From the NCBI GenBank assembly GCA_012520795.1, contig JAAYNP010000100.1:1-45812 (forward strand): a stretch of 45,812 bases of DNA, given 5' to 3'. The stretch comes from Bacillota bacterium. GTDB lineage: Bacteria; Bacillota; Limnochordia; Darwinibacteriales; DTU012. The notes under the pieces are model-generated. The model did no database searches and had not been told where the DNA came from. It saw only the letters and a program-made list of their open reading frames with translations. Shown here one piece after another: positions 11,434 to 20,809 of the stretch; the stretch's first letter is position 1, and each line of letters starts with the position of its first letter. The position numbers were made by a program, and so were the translations under genes.

Positions 11434-12423
11434 ATGGCACCTGCTACTTTAAAAGATGTGGCCAAACGATGCGGTGTCTCGTTGGCAACGGCTTCCAGAG
11501 CCCTTAATAACCGCAGCGAGGTGAGTCCCGTAACCAGGGCAAAGGTGCTCAAAGCGGCAGAGGAAATGGGGTATGTCCCCAGTTCTCTCGCAAAGGGGCT
11601 TTGGTCGGGCGAAACAAAGGTGATCGGTGTCTTGATAACGACCATAGTGAACCCCTTTTATGCCAATGTAGTTTCGGGGATTGAAAAAGCACTCAAAGAT
11701 TACGGCTATAATATTCTGCTCTGCAGTTCCTACGAAGAAGTTGATCAGGAGTGGGCGTCCCTGACTGTGCTGCTGGAGCAGCGGGTCGACGGGCTGATTC
11801 TTGCTCCCGTGCAGAGCAAGCCGGAAGTGGTGGAACGGCTGCAGAAGAACAATGTGCCTTTTGTCCTGGTAGGCCGCAGTATTCCCGGTATTGATACGAG
11901 CTATGTCGTGTGCGACGATTACAAGGTTGGCTTAATGGCAGGGGAGCATCTTTTGGAGCGGGGCCATAAAAGAGTCTTGTTCATTAACTCGTCCCGCAAC
12001 TACAGCGCTGAGCTGCGTTTAAAGGGGTTTACCGCAACGATGCAGCGGCATGGTATCGAAATCGGTCCCGAATGGGTCAAAATTGTAACCCCCGAAAAGA
12101 CTGCCAAGCACTGTCTGTCCGAGGCATTGGATCAAGGCCTCAACCCCAGTGCTGTGTTCTGTTTCTGCGATTGTATGGTGCTGGATGTGCTGAGCGCTTT
12201 GAAGGAGCGGGGCCTGAAAGTTCCCGGAGACATTGCTGTGATGGGTGTTGACAATCTCAGTGTGACTGAGATTACCGAACCACCCCTGACCACGATTGAC
12301 ATTCAAAACTTTGAAATGGGAATCCGCAGTGCTGAAATCATCCTCAGGAAATTGCAAAAACCTGGGGCGAAGCATGAACATATTGTCTTGCAGCCAACGT
12401 TGGTCAAGAGGGACTCTACATAA
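11434..12423 (+). CDS. LacI/GalR-family transcriptional regulator
   Basis: 329 residues. The N-terminal LacI helix-turn-helix (residues 4-50) reads TLKDVAKRCGVSLATASRAL, followed by the hinge helix (SSLAKGLWSG) and a periplasmic-binding-protein-like effector domain with VIGVLITTIVNPFYANV and the C-terminal VMGVDNLSVTEITEPPLTTI. The inducer cannot be read directly. From the neighbouring GH51 enzyme and ABC transporters it is probably arabinose or an arabino-oligosaccharide. I chose the ATG at 11434, which has AAGGAG upstream; a longer frame opening with GTG at 11380 would begin inside the operator. A small hairpin (12441-12459) lies between it and the next gene. Confidence 0.92.
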   Translation: MAPATLKDVAKRCGVSLATASRALNNRSEVSPVTRAKVLKAAEEMGYVPSSLAKGLWSGETKVIGVLITTIVNPFYANVVSGIEKALKDYGYNILLCSSYEEVDQEWASLTVLLEQRVDGLILAPVQSKPEVVERLQKNNVPFVLVGRSIPGIDTSYVVCDDYKVGLMAGEHLLERGHKRVLFINSSRNYSAELRLKGFTATMQRHGIEIGPEWVKIVTPEKTAKHCLSEALDQGLNPSAVFCFCDCMVLDVLSALKERGLKVPGDIAVMGVDNLSVTEITEPPLTTIDIQNFEMGIRSAEIILRKLQKPGAKHEHIVLQPTLVKRDST

Positions 12424-12498
12424 TGGAGGTGGTGCACCGAAGCAATCCTTTCTATTGCTGAGCTGTCTCAAGACTATAATTTTGGAAAGGAGATTCCG

Positions 12499-13860
12499 AT
12501 GACAAGAAGAGCTGTATGGTATCTGATGCTGGTGCTGGTATTGCTGCTTGCCTGGACCGGCATGGCAAGTGCTCAAGGCGATGTCGTGGAGCTATGGTAC
12601 ATGGGTTGGGCTTGGCCGGGCGATCAACCGCAGGAACCGCGGCTTGAGGCATTTATGGAGAAGTATCCGAATATCATTGTGACATACGAGTACGTTGAAG
12701 CAGGCCAGTTCAACGATAGGATCACCGCTCTGGCGGCCGCCGGAACCCTGCCCGATGTACTGTGGATTATGGATGACAACATGTATGTGTACAATCAATG
12801 GGTGGCCGACATTACCGAGTTTTTGGAGAATGACCCTACATTTGATGAGTCCAAGTTCTGGGGCAACTCTCTCGATCCGATGCAGATCCGCGGGCGCTAT
12901 TACGGGTTGCCGTTCCAGCTGCAAGCCAGCTTCCTGGTTGCCAATTTAGATGTATTGAATTACTTTGGCCTGCGCCTGCCGCAGCCGCCATGGACCTGGG
13001 ATGAACTGTGGGCTTTCTGCCAGCGCATGAACAGGCCGGCCCAGGGTTACTATGGCATGGAAGACCCCTGGATGTTCTGGGCCTTTATGCCTGCCGCCTA
13101 TTATGATGGCGTCACTTGGGACGCGCTGCTCTACGATGGCTCGCGGCTGATGATGGATGACCCGGTGGTGGCTGAGGTATTGAAAACCGCAATCCGGTGG
13201 GAAAAGGAAAACTCCGCTGTCAGCATCGGCCTGGCTGATGGTACCTCAACCAACCCCTGGGAAAACCCTGCGTTTAATGAAGTCTACGGCAACACATCGC
13301 CATGGATGCAGAACAAGGCCGCCTTCCACGTAGGTTGGAGCTGGTCGTTTACCTGGTGGACCCAAAACTACGAATCGCAGTGGGATATCGTCCCATACCC
13401 CAGTGGGCCGGTCCGTCAGGCAACACCTATTATCGTGGACCACATGGGAATTTCGCCAACCACAAAGCATCCTGAAGAAGCATTTACCTTCCTGCGCTGG
13501 ATGAGTTATGATCCGGACGGCTGGATTGCCAGGATGCAGGTAGAAGCCCCATGCCCCTACAGCATGCCTACAGTTAATGTACCGGAAGCATGGGAACTGT
13601 ACTTCAGCAACCCGAATGTACCTCCCGGCATGCGTTTGGTGTATGAGACACTCGAAGGCGGGATTATCGATCCAAACCGCTATACACCTGAACTTGGATA
13701 TGTCTGGGACAACTTTATCACTCCCGCACGGCACCAGGTCCGCCTTGGCGCTGCCGCCTTCGATGATGTTATGCCCGTAGCGATAGAGCAGGCCAACAAG
13801 TACCTGGAGGAAGCTTGGGCACGGGTTGACGAAAAACTCGATGCTGCATTGGGCAAGTAA
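12499..13860 (+). CDS. ABC-transporter extracellular solute-binding protein (family 1)
   Basis: 453 residues. It begins with an uncleaved-looking signal sequence ending in MASAQG, a typical signal peptidase I site. There is no cysteine in the signal region, so this is not a lipoprotein as Firmicute binding proteins usually are. The mature part has the family-1 binding-protein layout: an early VELWYMGWA strand, ITALAAAGTLPDVLW, an inner-lobe YYGLPFQLQ segment, a long aromatic-rich middle (many Trp and Tyr, as expected for sugar stacking), and NKAAFHVGWSW near residue 271. It is predicted to deliver an oligosaccharide to the permeases downstream. AAAGGAG precedes the ATG. A strong hairpin separates it from the next gene, as often seen after highly expressed binding-protein cistrons. 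Confidence 0.92.
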   Translation: MTRRAVWYLMLVLVLLLAWTGMASAQGDVVELWYMGWAWPGDQPQEPRLEAFMEKYPNIIVTYEYVEAGQFNDRITALAAAGTLPDVLWIMDDNMYVYNQWVADITEFLENDPTFDESKFWGNSLDPMQIRGRYYGLPFQLQASFLVANLDVLNYFGLRLPQPPWTWDELWAFCQRMNRPAQGYYGMEDPWMFWAFMPAAYYDGVTWDALLYDGSRLMMDDPVVAEVLKTAIRWEKENSAVSIGLADGTSTNPWENPAFNEVYGNTSPWMQNKAAFHVGWSWSFTWWTQNYESQWDIVPYPSGPVRQATPIIVDHMGISPTTKHPEEAFTFLRWMSYDPDGWIARMQVEAPCPYSMPTVNVPEAWELYFSNPNVPPGMRLVYETLEGGIIDPNRYTPELGYVWDNFITPARHQVRLGAAAFDDVMPVAIEQANKYLEEAWARVDEKLDAALGK

Positions 13861-13869
13861 TGGACTGCT

Positions 13870-13920
13870 GCGTTCGCTCTCCGCAAGGAGAGCGAACGCT
13901 TACCAGCTGCGGTTCTGGTA
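13870..13920 (+). other. Two intercistronic hairpins after the binding-protein gene
   Basis: A 13-bp perfect stem, GCGTTCGCTCTCC (13870-13882) with GGAGAGCGAACGC (13887-13899), is closed by a GCAA tetraloop. A second, weaker stem, TACCAG (13901-13906) with CTGGTA (13915-13920), ends exactly where the AGGAGG ribosome-binding site of the next gene begins. No T tract follows the first, so it is more likely an mRNA 3'-protecting element that raises binding-protein yield relative to downstream cistrons. The second might tune translation of the fusion protein. Confidence 0.7.
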
Positions 13921-13933
13921 AGGAGGATGCATG

Positions 13934-16846
13934 ATGCGAGGATCTCGGCAGATCAGCTGGGTGCTGGCTCTATTGGCTGCACTGCTGTGCTTGTCTGGTT
14001 TTGCGGAGGTAAAAGCCGCCATTTATACAGAACCCAGGTACGGAGAATACCTCCAAGGCTTGCTTGAGCAGGGTATGGAGGCTGCGGCGCCTGGAGCGGA
14101 AGTGTGTAAAGCGGCGGTGGACTTCCGTGCCGTTTCGGAGCAGCACAAGTTTTCCGTAAGGGACGGGCTGTTGTATTGGCACGCAGATGACGGCTGGGTT
14201 GAGTATGAGGTTGAAGTGGCCCAATCCGGATTGTACAACATTGTGATTGAGTACATGCCTTTGGAAACACAGATGTTCAGCATCGAACGGGGCATCATGA
14301 TTGACGGTGAGTACCCGTTCAGGGAAGCCAGAAGGCTGGCACTGGACCGGCAGTGGCGCAACAGTGTTTATCCCTTTGAGCGGGACGATTTTAACAATGA
14401 ACGCCGGGCGTTTCAGGAGCAGATCATTTCCATTCAAAAAATGGCCTTATCCGATATTGACGGCAGGTATGAGCTGCCATACCAATGGTATTTTACTGAA
14501 GGCACTCATACCGTCACTATTACCGGGCTGCGTTCCCAGGTTATTATCAAGAGCCTGGCATTGAGCGCGCCGCAGTCCATTCCTGAATACCGCCGCCCCG
14601 ATCCGAAACTGACTGATCTTGAGCCATGGGTTTTGGAGATTGAGGCGGAAAACCCGGCGGCCAAATCTCATTCTTCAGTGATGGTCAATGCCAGCGGCGA
14701 TCCTGGGGTGATTCCCCGGGAAGATGGAGTTACAATTTACAACACACTCTATTGGCACGCCGGCGGAGAGTGGGCCGAATGGGAGTTTACAGTGCCTGAA
14801 GACGGGTATTATCAAATTGGCCTGAAGTTTTTGCAGAACTTCAAGCACAACATGCCCACCTACCGCAGAGTGGAGATTGATGGGCAGATAATTGGCGATG
14901 AACTTCTTGTTTATCCTTTTCCATATCACCATCAGTGGCAGTCAACCTATTTTGAGGACAAAGATGGAGAGCCGTTCCTGTTCTACCTCAATAAGGGGTC
15001 ACACCGGCTGCGCCTGACAGCGATCAACTCGGTGGTGCAGCCCACCATCAACACGATTCTGGAAATAATCTCAGATCTGAGGGACTTGTCCATCAGTATC
15101 TCCATGGCTACTGGTAAAAACCAGGACCGCTACCGGGATTGGGATCTGGATAAGCAAATACCCGATGCCCTGGACCGCATCACGGAGAATGCCGCCAAGC
15201 TGAGGCTGGAGTATCAGAGGCTGAAGGAACTGACTGGCAAAGCGCCCGATGCCGCAGCCAACCTGCTGGTCAGTGCAGATCAGCTTGATGCCCTGGCCAA
15301 GAAACCGGAGCTGCTCCCGCTGCGTTACACTCAGCTTTCAATCGATGCCGGTTCAATTTCAGAAGTAATAGGCAATGTTATCCTCTCGCTGCAGAATGAA
15401 CCGCTCCAAATCGACAAGATCTTTATTGCGTCACCAGGCTACCCACTGGCTCCCGGCAGGTCTTCTCTGGTTTCCCGGGTTTGGGTGACCATCAAGAATT
15501 TTGTCCAGTCTTTCTTTAAAAACTACAATGCAGTTGGCAAAGGCGATGAAGATACGCTGGAGATCTGGGTCGGACGGGGGCGGGACTTCGTTTCCATCAT
15601 GCAGCAGCTGACTGATCAGCACTTTACACCTCAGACAGGCATTAAAGTGGCTTTCAGCTTGATGCCCAGGGAAGATCAGCTGATTTTGGCCAACTCCAAC
15701 GGCACACCGCCTGATTTGGCTGCCAGTGTGTGGTACACGACACCGTTCAACCTGGCCAGCCGCGGAGCGTTGGTTGATTTTACCCGGTTTCCTGACTTTG
15801 AAGAAGTGGCATCCCGCTTCCATCGGGGGGCATTCCTGTCGTACCACTACCTTGATGGGATCTATGCCATTCCCGAAACACAGAATTTCTGGGTGCTGTT
15901 TTACCGCAAGGATGTTATTGCGGAGCTTGGCATTGAGCTGCCTGATACTTGGGACGATGTTGTGGAGCTCCTGCCGCTTCTGCAGCAGCGGGGAATGAAT
16001 TTTTACATTCCCGTTTCAGCAGGGACCGGGATCAAGGCATTGAATGTAATGGCTCCCTTCTTCTATCAGTCCGGAGCGGAGCTTTACTCACCGGACGGGC
16101 TGAAGACCACTTTGATGACGCCGGAAGCTTTGGCTGGATTCAAACTTCTGACCGATCTGTATACAGTATACGCCCTGGACAACTTCGTGGCCTGGTTTTT
16201 CCAGAACTTCCGTTCCGGCGATATTCCTTTGGGTGTGTCTGACTACAATACCTATGTGCAGCTTAAATCCGCCGCCCCAGAACTGCGGGAGCTGTGGGGG
16301 ATTGCCCCGCTGCCCGGGATTAGGCAGGATGACGGTGGAATTGCCCGTTGGGCTCCTGGCGCCATGCAGTCGATCATTATGTTTGAGTTGAGCGACAAAA
16401 AAGAGGAAGCATGGGAATGGGTGAAATGGTGGTCCTCCGCAGAGATTCAAGCCAGGTTCGGCAATGAGGTGGAAGCTATGTTCAGCGTGGCTTACCGCTG
16501 GAATACGGCAAATTTGGAGGCCATCTCCCAGATTCCATTCACACTGGAAGAACTGAACACGATCAAGGAGCAGTGGCGATGGCTGAAGGATATACCGCAG
16601 GTTCCCGGCGGGTACATTCTGGAACGGGAGCTGTCTTTTGCCTGGAACCGGGTGGTAATCGGTACTGCATCCGGAACCCAGAACCCACGCCTGGCACTGC
16701 AGGAAGCGGATCGCAACACACGGAGGGAACTTCTGCGCAAGCAGCTTGAATTCGGCCTCATTGACGAAGAAGCCAATCGCCTTGTTGAATTTGCCGTACC
16801 TGTTGTCGACCAGCCTTGGGACTGGGAGAAGGGGGTTGAAAACTAG
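13934..16846 (+). CDS. Secreted CBM-like/solute-binding-protein fusion
   Basis: 970 residues with a signal peptide (hydrophobic core about 9-22, likely cut after VKA). Its one cysteine there lacks a lipobox. Two beta-rich modules follow, each with a shared landmark: LYWHADDGWVEYEVEV near residue 79 and LYWHAGGEWAEWEFTV near 272. Both resemble CBM35/CBM6-type carbohydrate-binding jelly rolls. A helical linker (about 385-480) leads to a family-1 extracellular solute-binding domain (about 540-900) with LEIWVGRGRDF, NGTPPDLAA, YAIPETQNFWVLFYRKDV and a late IMFELSDKKEEAWEWVKWW. AGGAGG at 13921 favours the ATG at 13934 over that at 13931. The stop touches the ATG of the next permease. It probably docks on a polysaccharide and feeds an ABC importer. 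Binding proteins are normally about 420-450 residues, so this is an unusual fusion. Confidence 0.82.
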   Translation: MRGSRQISWVLALLAALLCLSGFAEVKAAIYTEPRYGEYLQGLLEQGMEAAAPGAEVCKAAVDFRAVSEQHKFSVRDGLLYWHADDGWVEYEVEVAQSGLYNIVIEYMPLETQMFSIERGIMIDGEYPFREARRLALDRQWRNSVYPFERDDFNNERRAFQEQIISIQKMALSDIDGRYELPYQWYFTEGTHTVTITGLRSQVIIKSLALSAPQSIPEYRRPDPKLTDLEPWVLEIEAENPAAKSHSSVMVNASGDPGVIPREDGVTIYNTLYWHAGGEWAEWEFTVPEDGYYQIGLKFLQNFKHNMPTYRRVEIDGQIIGDELLVYPFPYHHQWQSTYFEDKDGEPFLFYLNKGSHRLRLTAINSVVQPTINTILEIISDLRDLSISISMATGKNQDRYRDWDLDKQIPDALDRITENAAKLRLEYQRLKELTGKAPDAAANLLVSADQLDALAKKPELLPLRYTQLSIDAGSISEVIGNVILSLQNEPLQIDKIFIASPGYPLAPGRSSLVSRVWVTIKNFVQSFFKNYNAVGKGDEDTLEIWVGRGRDFVSIMQQLTDQHFTPQTGIKVAFSLMPREDQLILANSNGTPPDLAASVWYTTPFNLASRGALVDFTRFPDFEEVASRFHRGAFLSYHYLDGIYAIPETQNFWVLFYRKDVIAELGIELPDTWDDVVELLPLLQQRGMNFYIPVSAGTGIKALNVMAPFFYQSGAELYSPDGLKTTLMTPEALAGFKLLTDLYTVYALDNFVAWFFQNFRSGDIPLGVSDYNTYVQLKSAAPELRELWGIAPLPGIRQDDGGIARWAPGAMQSIIMFELSDKKEEAWEWVKWWSSAEIQARFGNEVEAMFSVAYRWNTANLEAISQIPFTLEELNTIKEQWRWLKDIPQVPGGYILERELSFAWNRVVIGTASGTQNPRLALQEADRNTRRELLRKQLEFGLIDEEANRLVEFAVPVVDQPWDWEKGVEN

Positions 16847-17827
16847 ATGAAGATGGAAACTCCAATGCATTGGACGTGGAGGTTGGCTCGCTGGAAACCC
16901 AGTGCACTCCGGGCCAGGCTGCGGCTTCTGGCAAAACGCCTGTGGCAGGATCGAGTGTCATATTTGATGGTAGCACCATATGTGCTTACCTTTGTGATTT
17001 TCATCCTCCTGCCCGTACTGGGGGCGATTGGCCTCTCCTTTACATTCTACAACATGATCGAGGCTCCCCGCTATGTCGGCCTGTTAAACTATATTTACCT
17101 GTTCACCGAGGATGACGTTTTCATGACCTATGTGCTTCCCAACACATTTACTTTTGCTGTGATTGTTGGGCCCGGGGGCTATCTGCTCGCTTTCCTTTTG
17201 GCGTGGTTGATTGCCCAGCTTCCCCGCAGAATGCGCACATTTTTCAGTCTGGCCTTGTACACCCCTTCCATGGCCGCGGCTGTGGCAATGTCCACCATCT
17301 GGCTGGTGCTCTTCAGCGGCGATAGGGTCGGTTATTTGAACAGCTTCCTTCTTGGTCTGGGGGTTATCACCGAACCAATCAACTGGCTCCACAGCAGTGA
17401 GTGGTTGATGCCGGTAATGATAATTGTTACTCTGTGGAGCAGTATGGGAGTAGGGTTTTTGGCGATGCTGGCTGGTATTTTGAACGTGGATCCGCAGCTT
17501 TATGAAGCTGGAAAGATTGATGGGGTGAAAAACCGGCTGCAGGAGATCTACTATATTACAATCCCTTCAGTCAAGCCCCAGATGCTCTTCGGGGCGGTAA
17601 TGGCAATTGTCAACACACTGCAGGCAGGATCGATCGGAGTGACTCTCTCAGGCCAGAATCCCACACCGAATTATGCTGGGCAGCTGATTCTCAACCATAT
17701 TGATGATTTTGCCTTCCAGCGTTTCGAAATGGGTTATGCAGCTGCTGTTTCAGTGGTACTCCTGATTATTGTCTACATCTCCAGCAAATTGGCCTGGGCA
17801 TTGTTTGGGGCAAAGGAGGGTGAATGA
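16847..17827 (+). CDS. Carbohydrate ABC permease, MalF/UgpA-like (pair 1)
   Basis: 326 residues with about six membrane segments. The first ([26 protein letters not shown]) follows a basic N-terminal extension of about 35 residues. The cytoplasmic EAA loop, which contacts the ATPase, is present near residue 220 as [21 protein letters not shown]. The ATG directly follows the stop of the fusion protein, and its ribosome-binding site (GGAGAAGGGGG) lies inside that gene. It overlaps the next permease by four bases (ATGA), typical for a heterodimeric permease pair. The substrate is probably an oligosaccharide delivered by one of the two upstream binding proteins. Confidence 0.94.
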   Translation: MKMETPMHWTWRLARWKPSALRARLRLLAKRLWQDRVSYLMVAPYVLTFVIFILLPVLGAIGLSFTFYNMIEAPRYVGLLNYIYLFTEDDVFMTYVLPNTFTFAVIVGPGGYLLAFLLAWLIAQLPRRMRTFFSLALYTPSMAAAVAMSTIWLVLFSGDRVGYLNSFLLGLGVITEPINWLHSSEWLMPVMIIVTLWSSMGVGFLAMLAGILNVDPQLYEAGKIDGVKNRLQEIYYITIPSVKPQMLFGAVMAIVNTLQAGSIGVTLSGQNPTPNYAGQLILNHIDDFAFQRFEMGYAAAVSVVLLIIVYISSKLAWALFGAKEGE

Positions 17828-18693
17828 TGGGCCGCATGGTGCGCCACCTTTTCCGGATGGATCTGACACAGCTGATTCTGATTGCTTTTTTGAGCTTGCT
17901 GGCAGCCTTTATGCTTCTGCCGATCATATTCATCTTTATGCAGGCCTTTAAGCCTTTGAGTGAACTGTTTTTGTACCCACCCCGGTTTTATGTGATGAAT
18001 CCAACATTGGACAATTTTTCACAGCTTTTGATGTCCGTGGATGCGTCAGTGGTACCGGTCGTCCGCTATCTGTTCAACAGTGTGTTTACTTCTGTAGTGA
18101 CAGTAGCCGTGGTTGTAGTTGTGAGCACAATGGTTGCCTACGCTCTGTCCAAACACTTCTTCGTCGGTAAGAATGCCATTCTCAATATGACAATCATGGC
18201 CTTGATGTTTGCACCGCAGGCGGTGATTATCCCCAGGTACATTATTGTCCAGAAGTTGGGGATTATTGATACCTATCTGGCTCACATTCTGCCGCTGGTT
18301 GCCGCTCCGGTGAGTGTGTTCTTGTTCAAGCAGTTTGTCGATCAAGTCCCGGACGATCTTTTGGCAGCAGCCCGGATTGATGGAGCGTCGGAATGGCATA
18401 TTCTGTTCCGGATAGTGTACCCCATCTGCCGCCCTGCTCTGAGCACGATTGCCCTGCTTACTTTTCAGGCGGCATGGAATACGATGGAGCCGTCGATTTA
18501 CTACATTGAGAACGAGGCAATGCGCACACTGCCGTTTTTCCTCGGCACTTTGACATCTGGCTTGGCCAATAATGTCGCCGGCCAGGGTGCAGCAGCCGCA
18601 GCAGGTCTTTTGATGTTTCTGCCTAACCTGATATTTTTCTTTGTGATGCAGAACCGCGTTATTCAGACCATGGCATATTCAGGCATTAAGTGA
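17824..18693 (+). CDS. Carbohydrate ABC permease, MalG/UgpE-like (pair 1)
   Basis: 289 residues with six predicted membrane helices. The EAA-type loop lies near residue 180 as [20 protein letters not shown]. It starts with an ATG overlapping the upstream permease stop (ATGA), so translation is coupled and the two proteins likely form one channel. No ATP-binding subunit is encoded in this locus, so it must pair with an ATPase encoded elsewhere, as with the shared MsmX-type ATPases of Firmicutes. Confidence 0.94.
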   Translation: MMGRMVRHLFRMDLTQLILIAFLSLLAAFMLLPIIFIFMQAFKPLSELFLYPPRFYVMNPTLDNFSQLLMSVDASVVPVVRYLFNSVFTSVVTVAVVVVVSTMVAYALSKHFFVGKNAILNMTIMALMFAPQAVIIPRYIIVQKLGIIDTYLAHILPLVAAPVSVFLFKQFVDQVPDDLLAAARIDGASEWHILFRIVYPICRPALSTIALLTFQAAWNTMEPSIYYIENEAMRTLPFFLGTLTSGLANNVAGQGAAAAAGLLMFLPNLIFFFVMQNRVIQTMAYSGIK

Positions 18694-18703
18694 GGTGGAT
18701 TTG

Positions 18704-20809
18704 ATGCAGCGATTGCCAAGGCTTACAGCCGGTTTAGTCATTATCTGCGCAGTTCTGATATTCCCGCAAGGGCAGTTGTATAGTGCAATCCCATATACCA
18801 GCTTCAGCTTTGATGCGTGGGGCCAGCCTGTTGTCGGCCCTGCCCCTTATGAACCGATCATGCTGATTGACGGGTTTGACATTCTGCAGGAAGACCGCTG
18901 GTCGATGACGGGTTACTCTGTCATTCCTTTGAGCCAGCCGTATGGTTTGGCTGTAGATGCGAAAAACCATCTTTATATTGCAGACACGGGCAATAACCGG
19001 GTAGTGGAGTACGATGCCCAGTTCAACTATGTGCGCGTCATCGGGGACAGCTCCGGCCCAGGCAGGCTTTCCCGGCCGCAGGGTGTGTTTGTCCATGACG
19101 ATGGGCGCATCTTTGTAGCCGATACCGGAAACAACCGGGTTGCGGTATTCAGCCCGGAAGGCACATATCTCCAAGCATACGGGAAGCCTGAATCCCAGAT
19201 CTTTGGCATTGACTACCGGTTTGCCCCGATCTCGGTTGTGGTGGATCACCGGGGTACTTTGTTTGTGGCAACAGAAGGGGGCTACCGGGGATTGGTGCAG
19301 CTGACTGCATCGGGGGAATTCCTGGGTTTTATCGGCGGCAATCAGGCGGGGTTCGATCTGTTATGGATGCTGAAGCAGATCTTCTTCACCGAGGAACAGC
19401 TCAGCCGCGAAGCCAGGCGCCTGCCTCCTTCGCCAAGTTCCGTAACAATTGACCGCCAGGGCATAATCTACACCACCACAATCTCGACGAATTATGGCCA
19501 GATTAAGCGCTTCAACATCGGCGGTGTCAACACTTTGGCGGGAAGGGACTACGGCGCTCGGTTCTTAAGGACCGGTGTGTCCATGTTTTCTGGCGTGGTT
19601 GTTGATGACAAAGGCTTGATAACCGCTGCGGACGCCAATACGGGCCAGGTATTCCAATATACTCCCAATGGCGATGTGCTCTTTGTTTTCGGCGGCCGCG
19701 GCATTGCCGCCATTGAACGGATGGGAGTGGTTCACCAGGCATCAGGGATCGCTGTCCGTCCTGACGGCCTTTTGATTGTTTCCGATGCCCGCAGCAATAC
19801 TCTGCATGTGTTTCAGCCGACGGAGTTTGCCAAACTGGTGCATCAAGCCGTTTTTCTGTTCGAAGAAGGCAGATACGATGAAAGCGCTGAATACTGGCGG
19901 GAAGTGCTCAGGCGCAATTCAAACTTTGACTTTGCCCACCGCGGTTTGGGAATGACCGCCTACCAGAATGAAAGGTTTCATGAAGCAATGGAGCATTTCT
20001 ATCTTGCTCAGTTCGCTGATGGGTATTCTGATGCGTTTTGGTGGGCAAGAAGAGCCTGGCTGCTGGAACACTTCGATACAGTAATCATTATCACTGCCTG
20101 TTTATGGATTGGCTATCAAATTCTTAACCGTTTGTTTTTCCGCTGGCGGCCGAGGAGGAAAAGAGATTGGGATCAGGTTAACCGGCTGTTAGGGGATTTA
20201 GTGCATGCCAAAACGATTCTAGTTAGCCCTTCGGCTGGGTTTTACGATGTCCGTTGGTCCAACAAGGGGTCGTGGCTGTCGGCGGTGACCATTGTTCTGA
20301 CGGCTTTTGCAGCCAAGCTTTTCTCCCTGTATTTTACCAGTTTGATCTTCATGAGCGTGGATCGGAACCGGATTAACCTTGCCTATGAAGCCCTGACCTT
20401 TATTCTGCCCTGGCTGATTTGGGTCATCGCCAATTACCTGATCAGCGCTCTCAAAGAGGGCGAGGGACGGTTCAAGGACGTTTTCATTGCAAGCTCATAT
20501 TGTCTTGTGCCGTATATTCTGATTATGATTCCGCTGACAATCATTTCCAATGTGATGACCAATTATGAAGCAACTGTCTACCATTTTTTCCATAATGCAG
20601 CCTTGATTTGGTGCGGGCTGTTGTTCTTCATCATGGTATATACCGTGCATAACTACGATATCCTTGAAGCAGTGCCCAACTGTGTCCTGTCCATTATCAT
20701 GATGGTGGTGCTAGGGGCAATCGGCGGCTTGGTGATCGGGATGACCTTCAATGTCACCGATTTTGCTTTTGGGCTGTATAAAGAGGTGATCTTTCGTGTA
20801 TTCCGCTGA
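18704..20809 (+). CDS. NHL-repeat/TPR/Yip1-like membrane protein
   Basis: 701 residues with four parts. A signal or anchor sequence is at residues 5-28. An NHL-type beta-propeller (about 60-380) has repeats such as PYGLAVDAKNHLYIADTGNN and RPQGVFVHDDGRIFVADTGN. A TPR-like helical pair (about 384-450) contains EEGRYDESAEYWREVLRRN and NERFHEAMEHFYLA. A C-terminal polytopic region (one helix near 460, then a Yip1-like domain from about 500 to the end) has five or six further membrane segments. The propeller and TPR should face outside and the Yip1-like part lies in the membrane. GAGGTGG at 18692-18698 supports the ATG at 18704. The biochemical role is unknown. Similar genes occur, to my knowledge, beside DUF5696 and sugar ABC genes in Paenibacillus-type loci, suggesting a part in surface sugar capture or transporter assembly. 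Confidence 0.78.
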   Translation: MQRLPRLTAGLVIICAVLIFPQGQLYSAIPYTSFSFDAWGQPVVGPAPYEPIMLIDGFDILQEDRWSMTGYSVIPLSQPYGLAVDAKNHLYIADTGNNRVVEYDAQFNYVRVIGDSSGPGRLSRPQGVFVHDDGRIFVADTGNNRVAVFSPEGTYLQAYGKPESQIFGIDYRFAPISVVVDHRGTLFVATEGGYRGLVQLTASGEFLGFIGGNQAGFDLLWMLKQIFFTEEQLSREARRLPPSPSSVTIDRQGIIYTTTISTNYGQIKRFNIGGVNTLAGRDYGARFLRTGVSMFSGVVVDDKGLITAADANTGQVFQYTPNGDVLFVFGGRGIAAIERMGVVHQASGIAVRPDGLLIVSDARSNTLHVFQPTEFAKLVHQAVFLFEEGRYDESAEYWREVLRRNSNFDFAHRGLGMTAYQNERFHEAMEHFYLAQFADGYSDAFWWARRAWLLEHFDTVIIITACLWIGYQILNRLFFRWRPRRKRDWDQVNRLLGDLVHAKTILVSPSAGFYDVRWSNKGSWLSAVTIVLTAFAAKLFSLYFTSLIFMSVDRNRINLAYEALTFILPWLIWVIANYLISALKEGEGRFKDVFIASSYCLVPYILIMIPLTIISNVMTNYEATVYHFFHNAALIWCGLLFFIMVYTVHNYDILEAVPNCVLSIIMMVVLGAIGGLVIGMTFNVTDFAFGLYKEVIFRVFR

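Noticed and set aside
12452-12480. TATAAT at 12475-12480 as an internal promoter for the binding-protein gene
   Set aside because: No acceptable -35 at 16-18 bases, and initiation would fall almost inside the AAAGGAG site, leaving hardly any leader.
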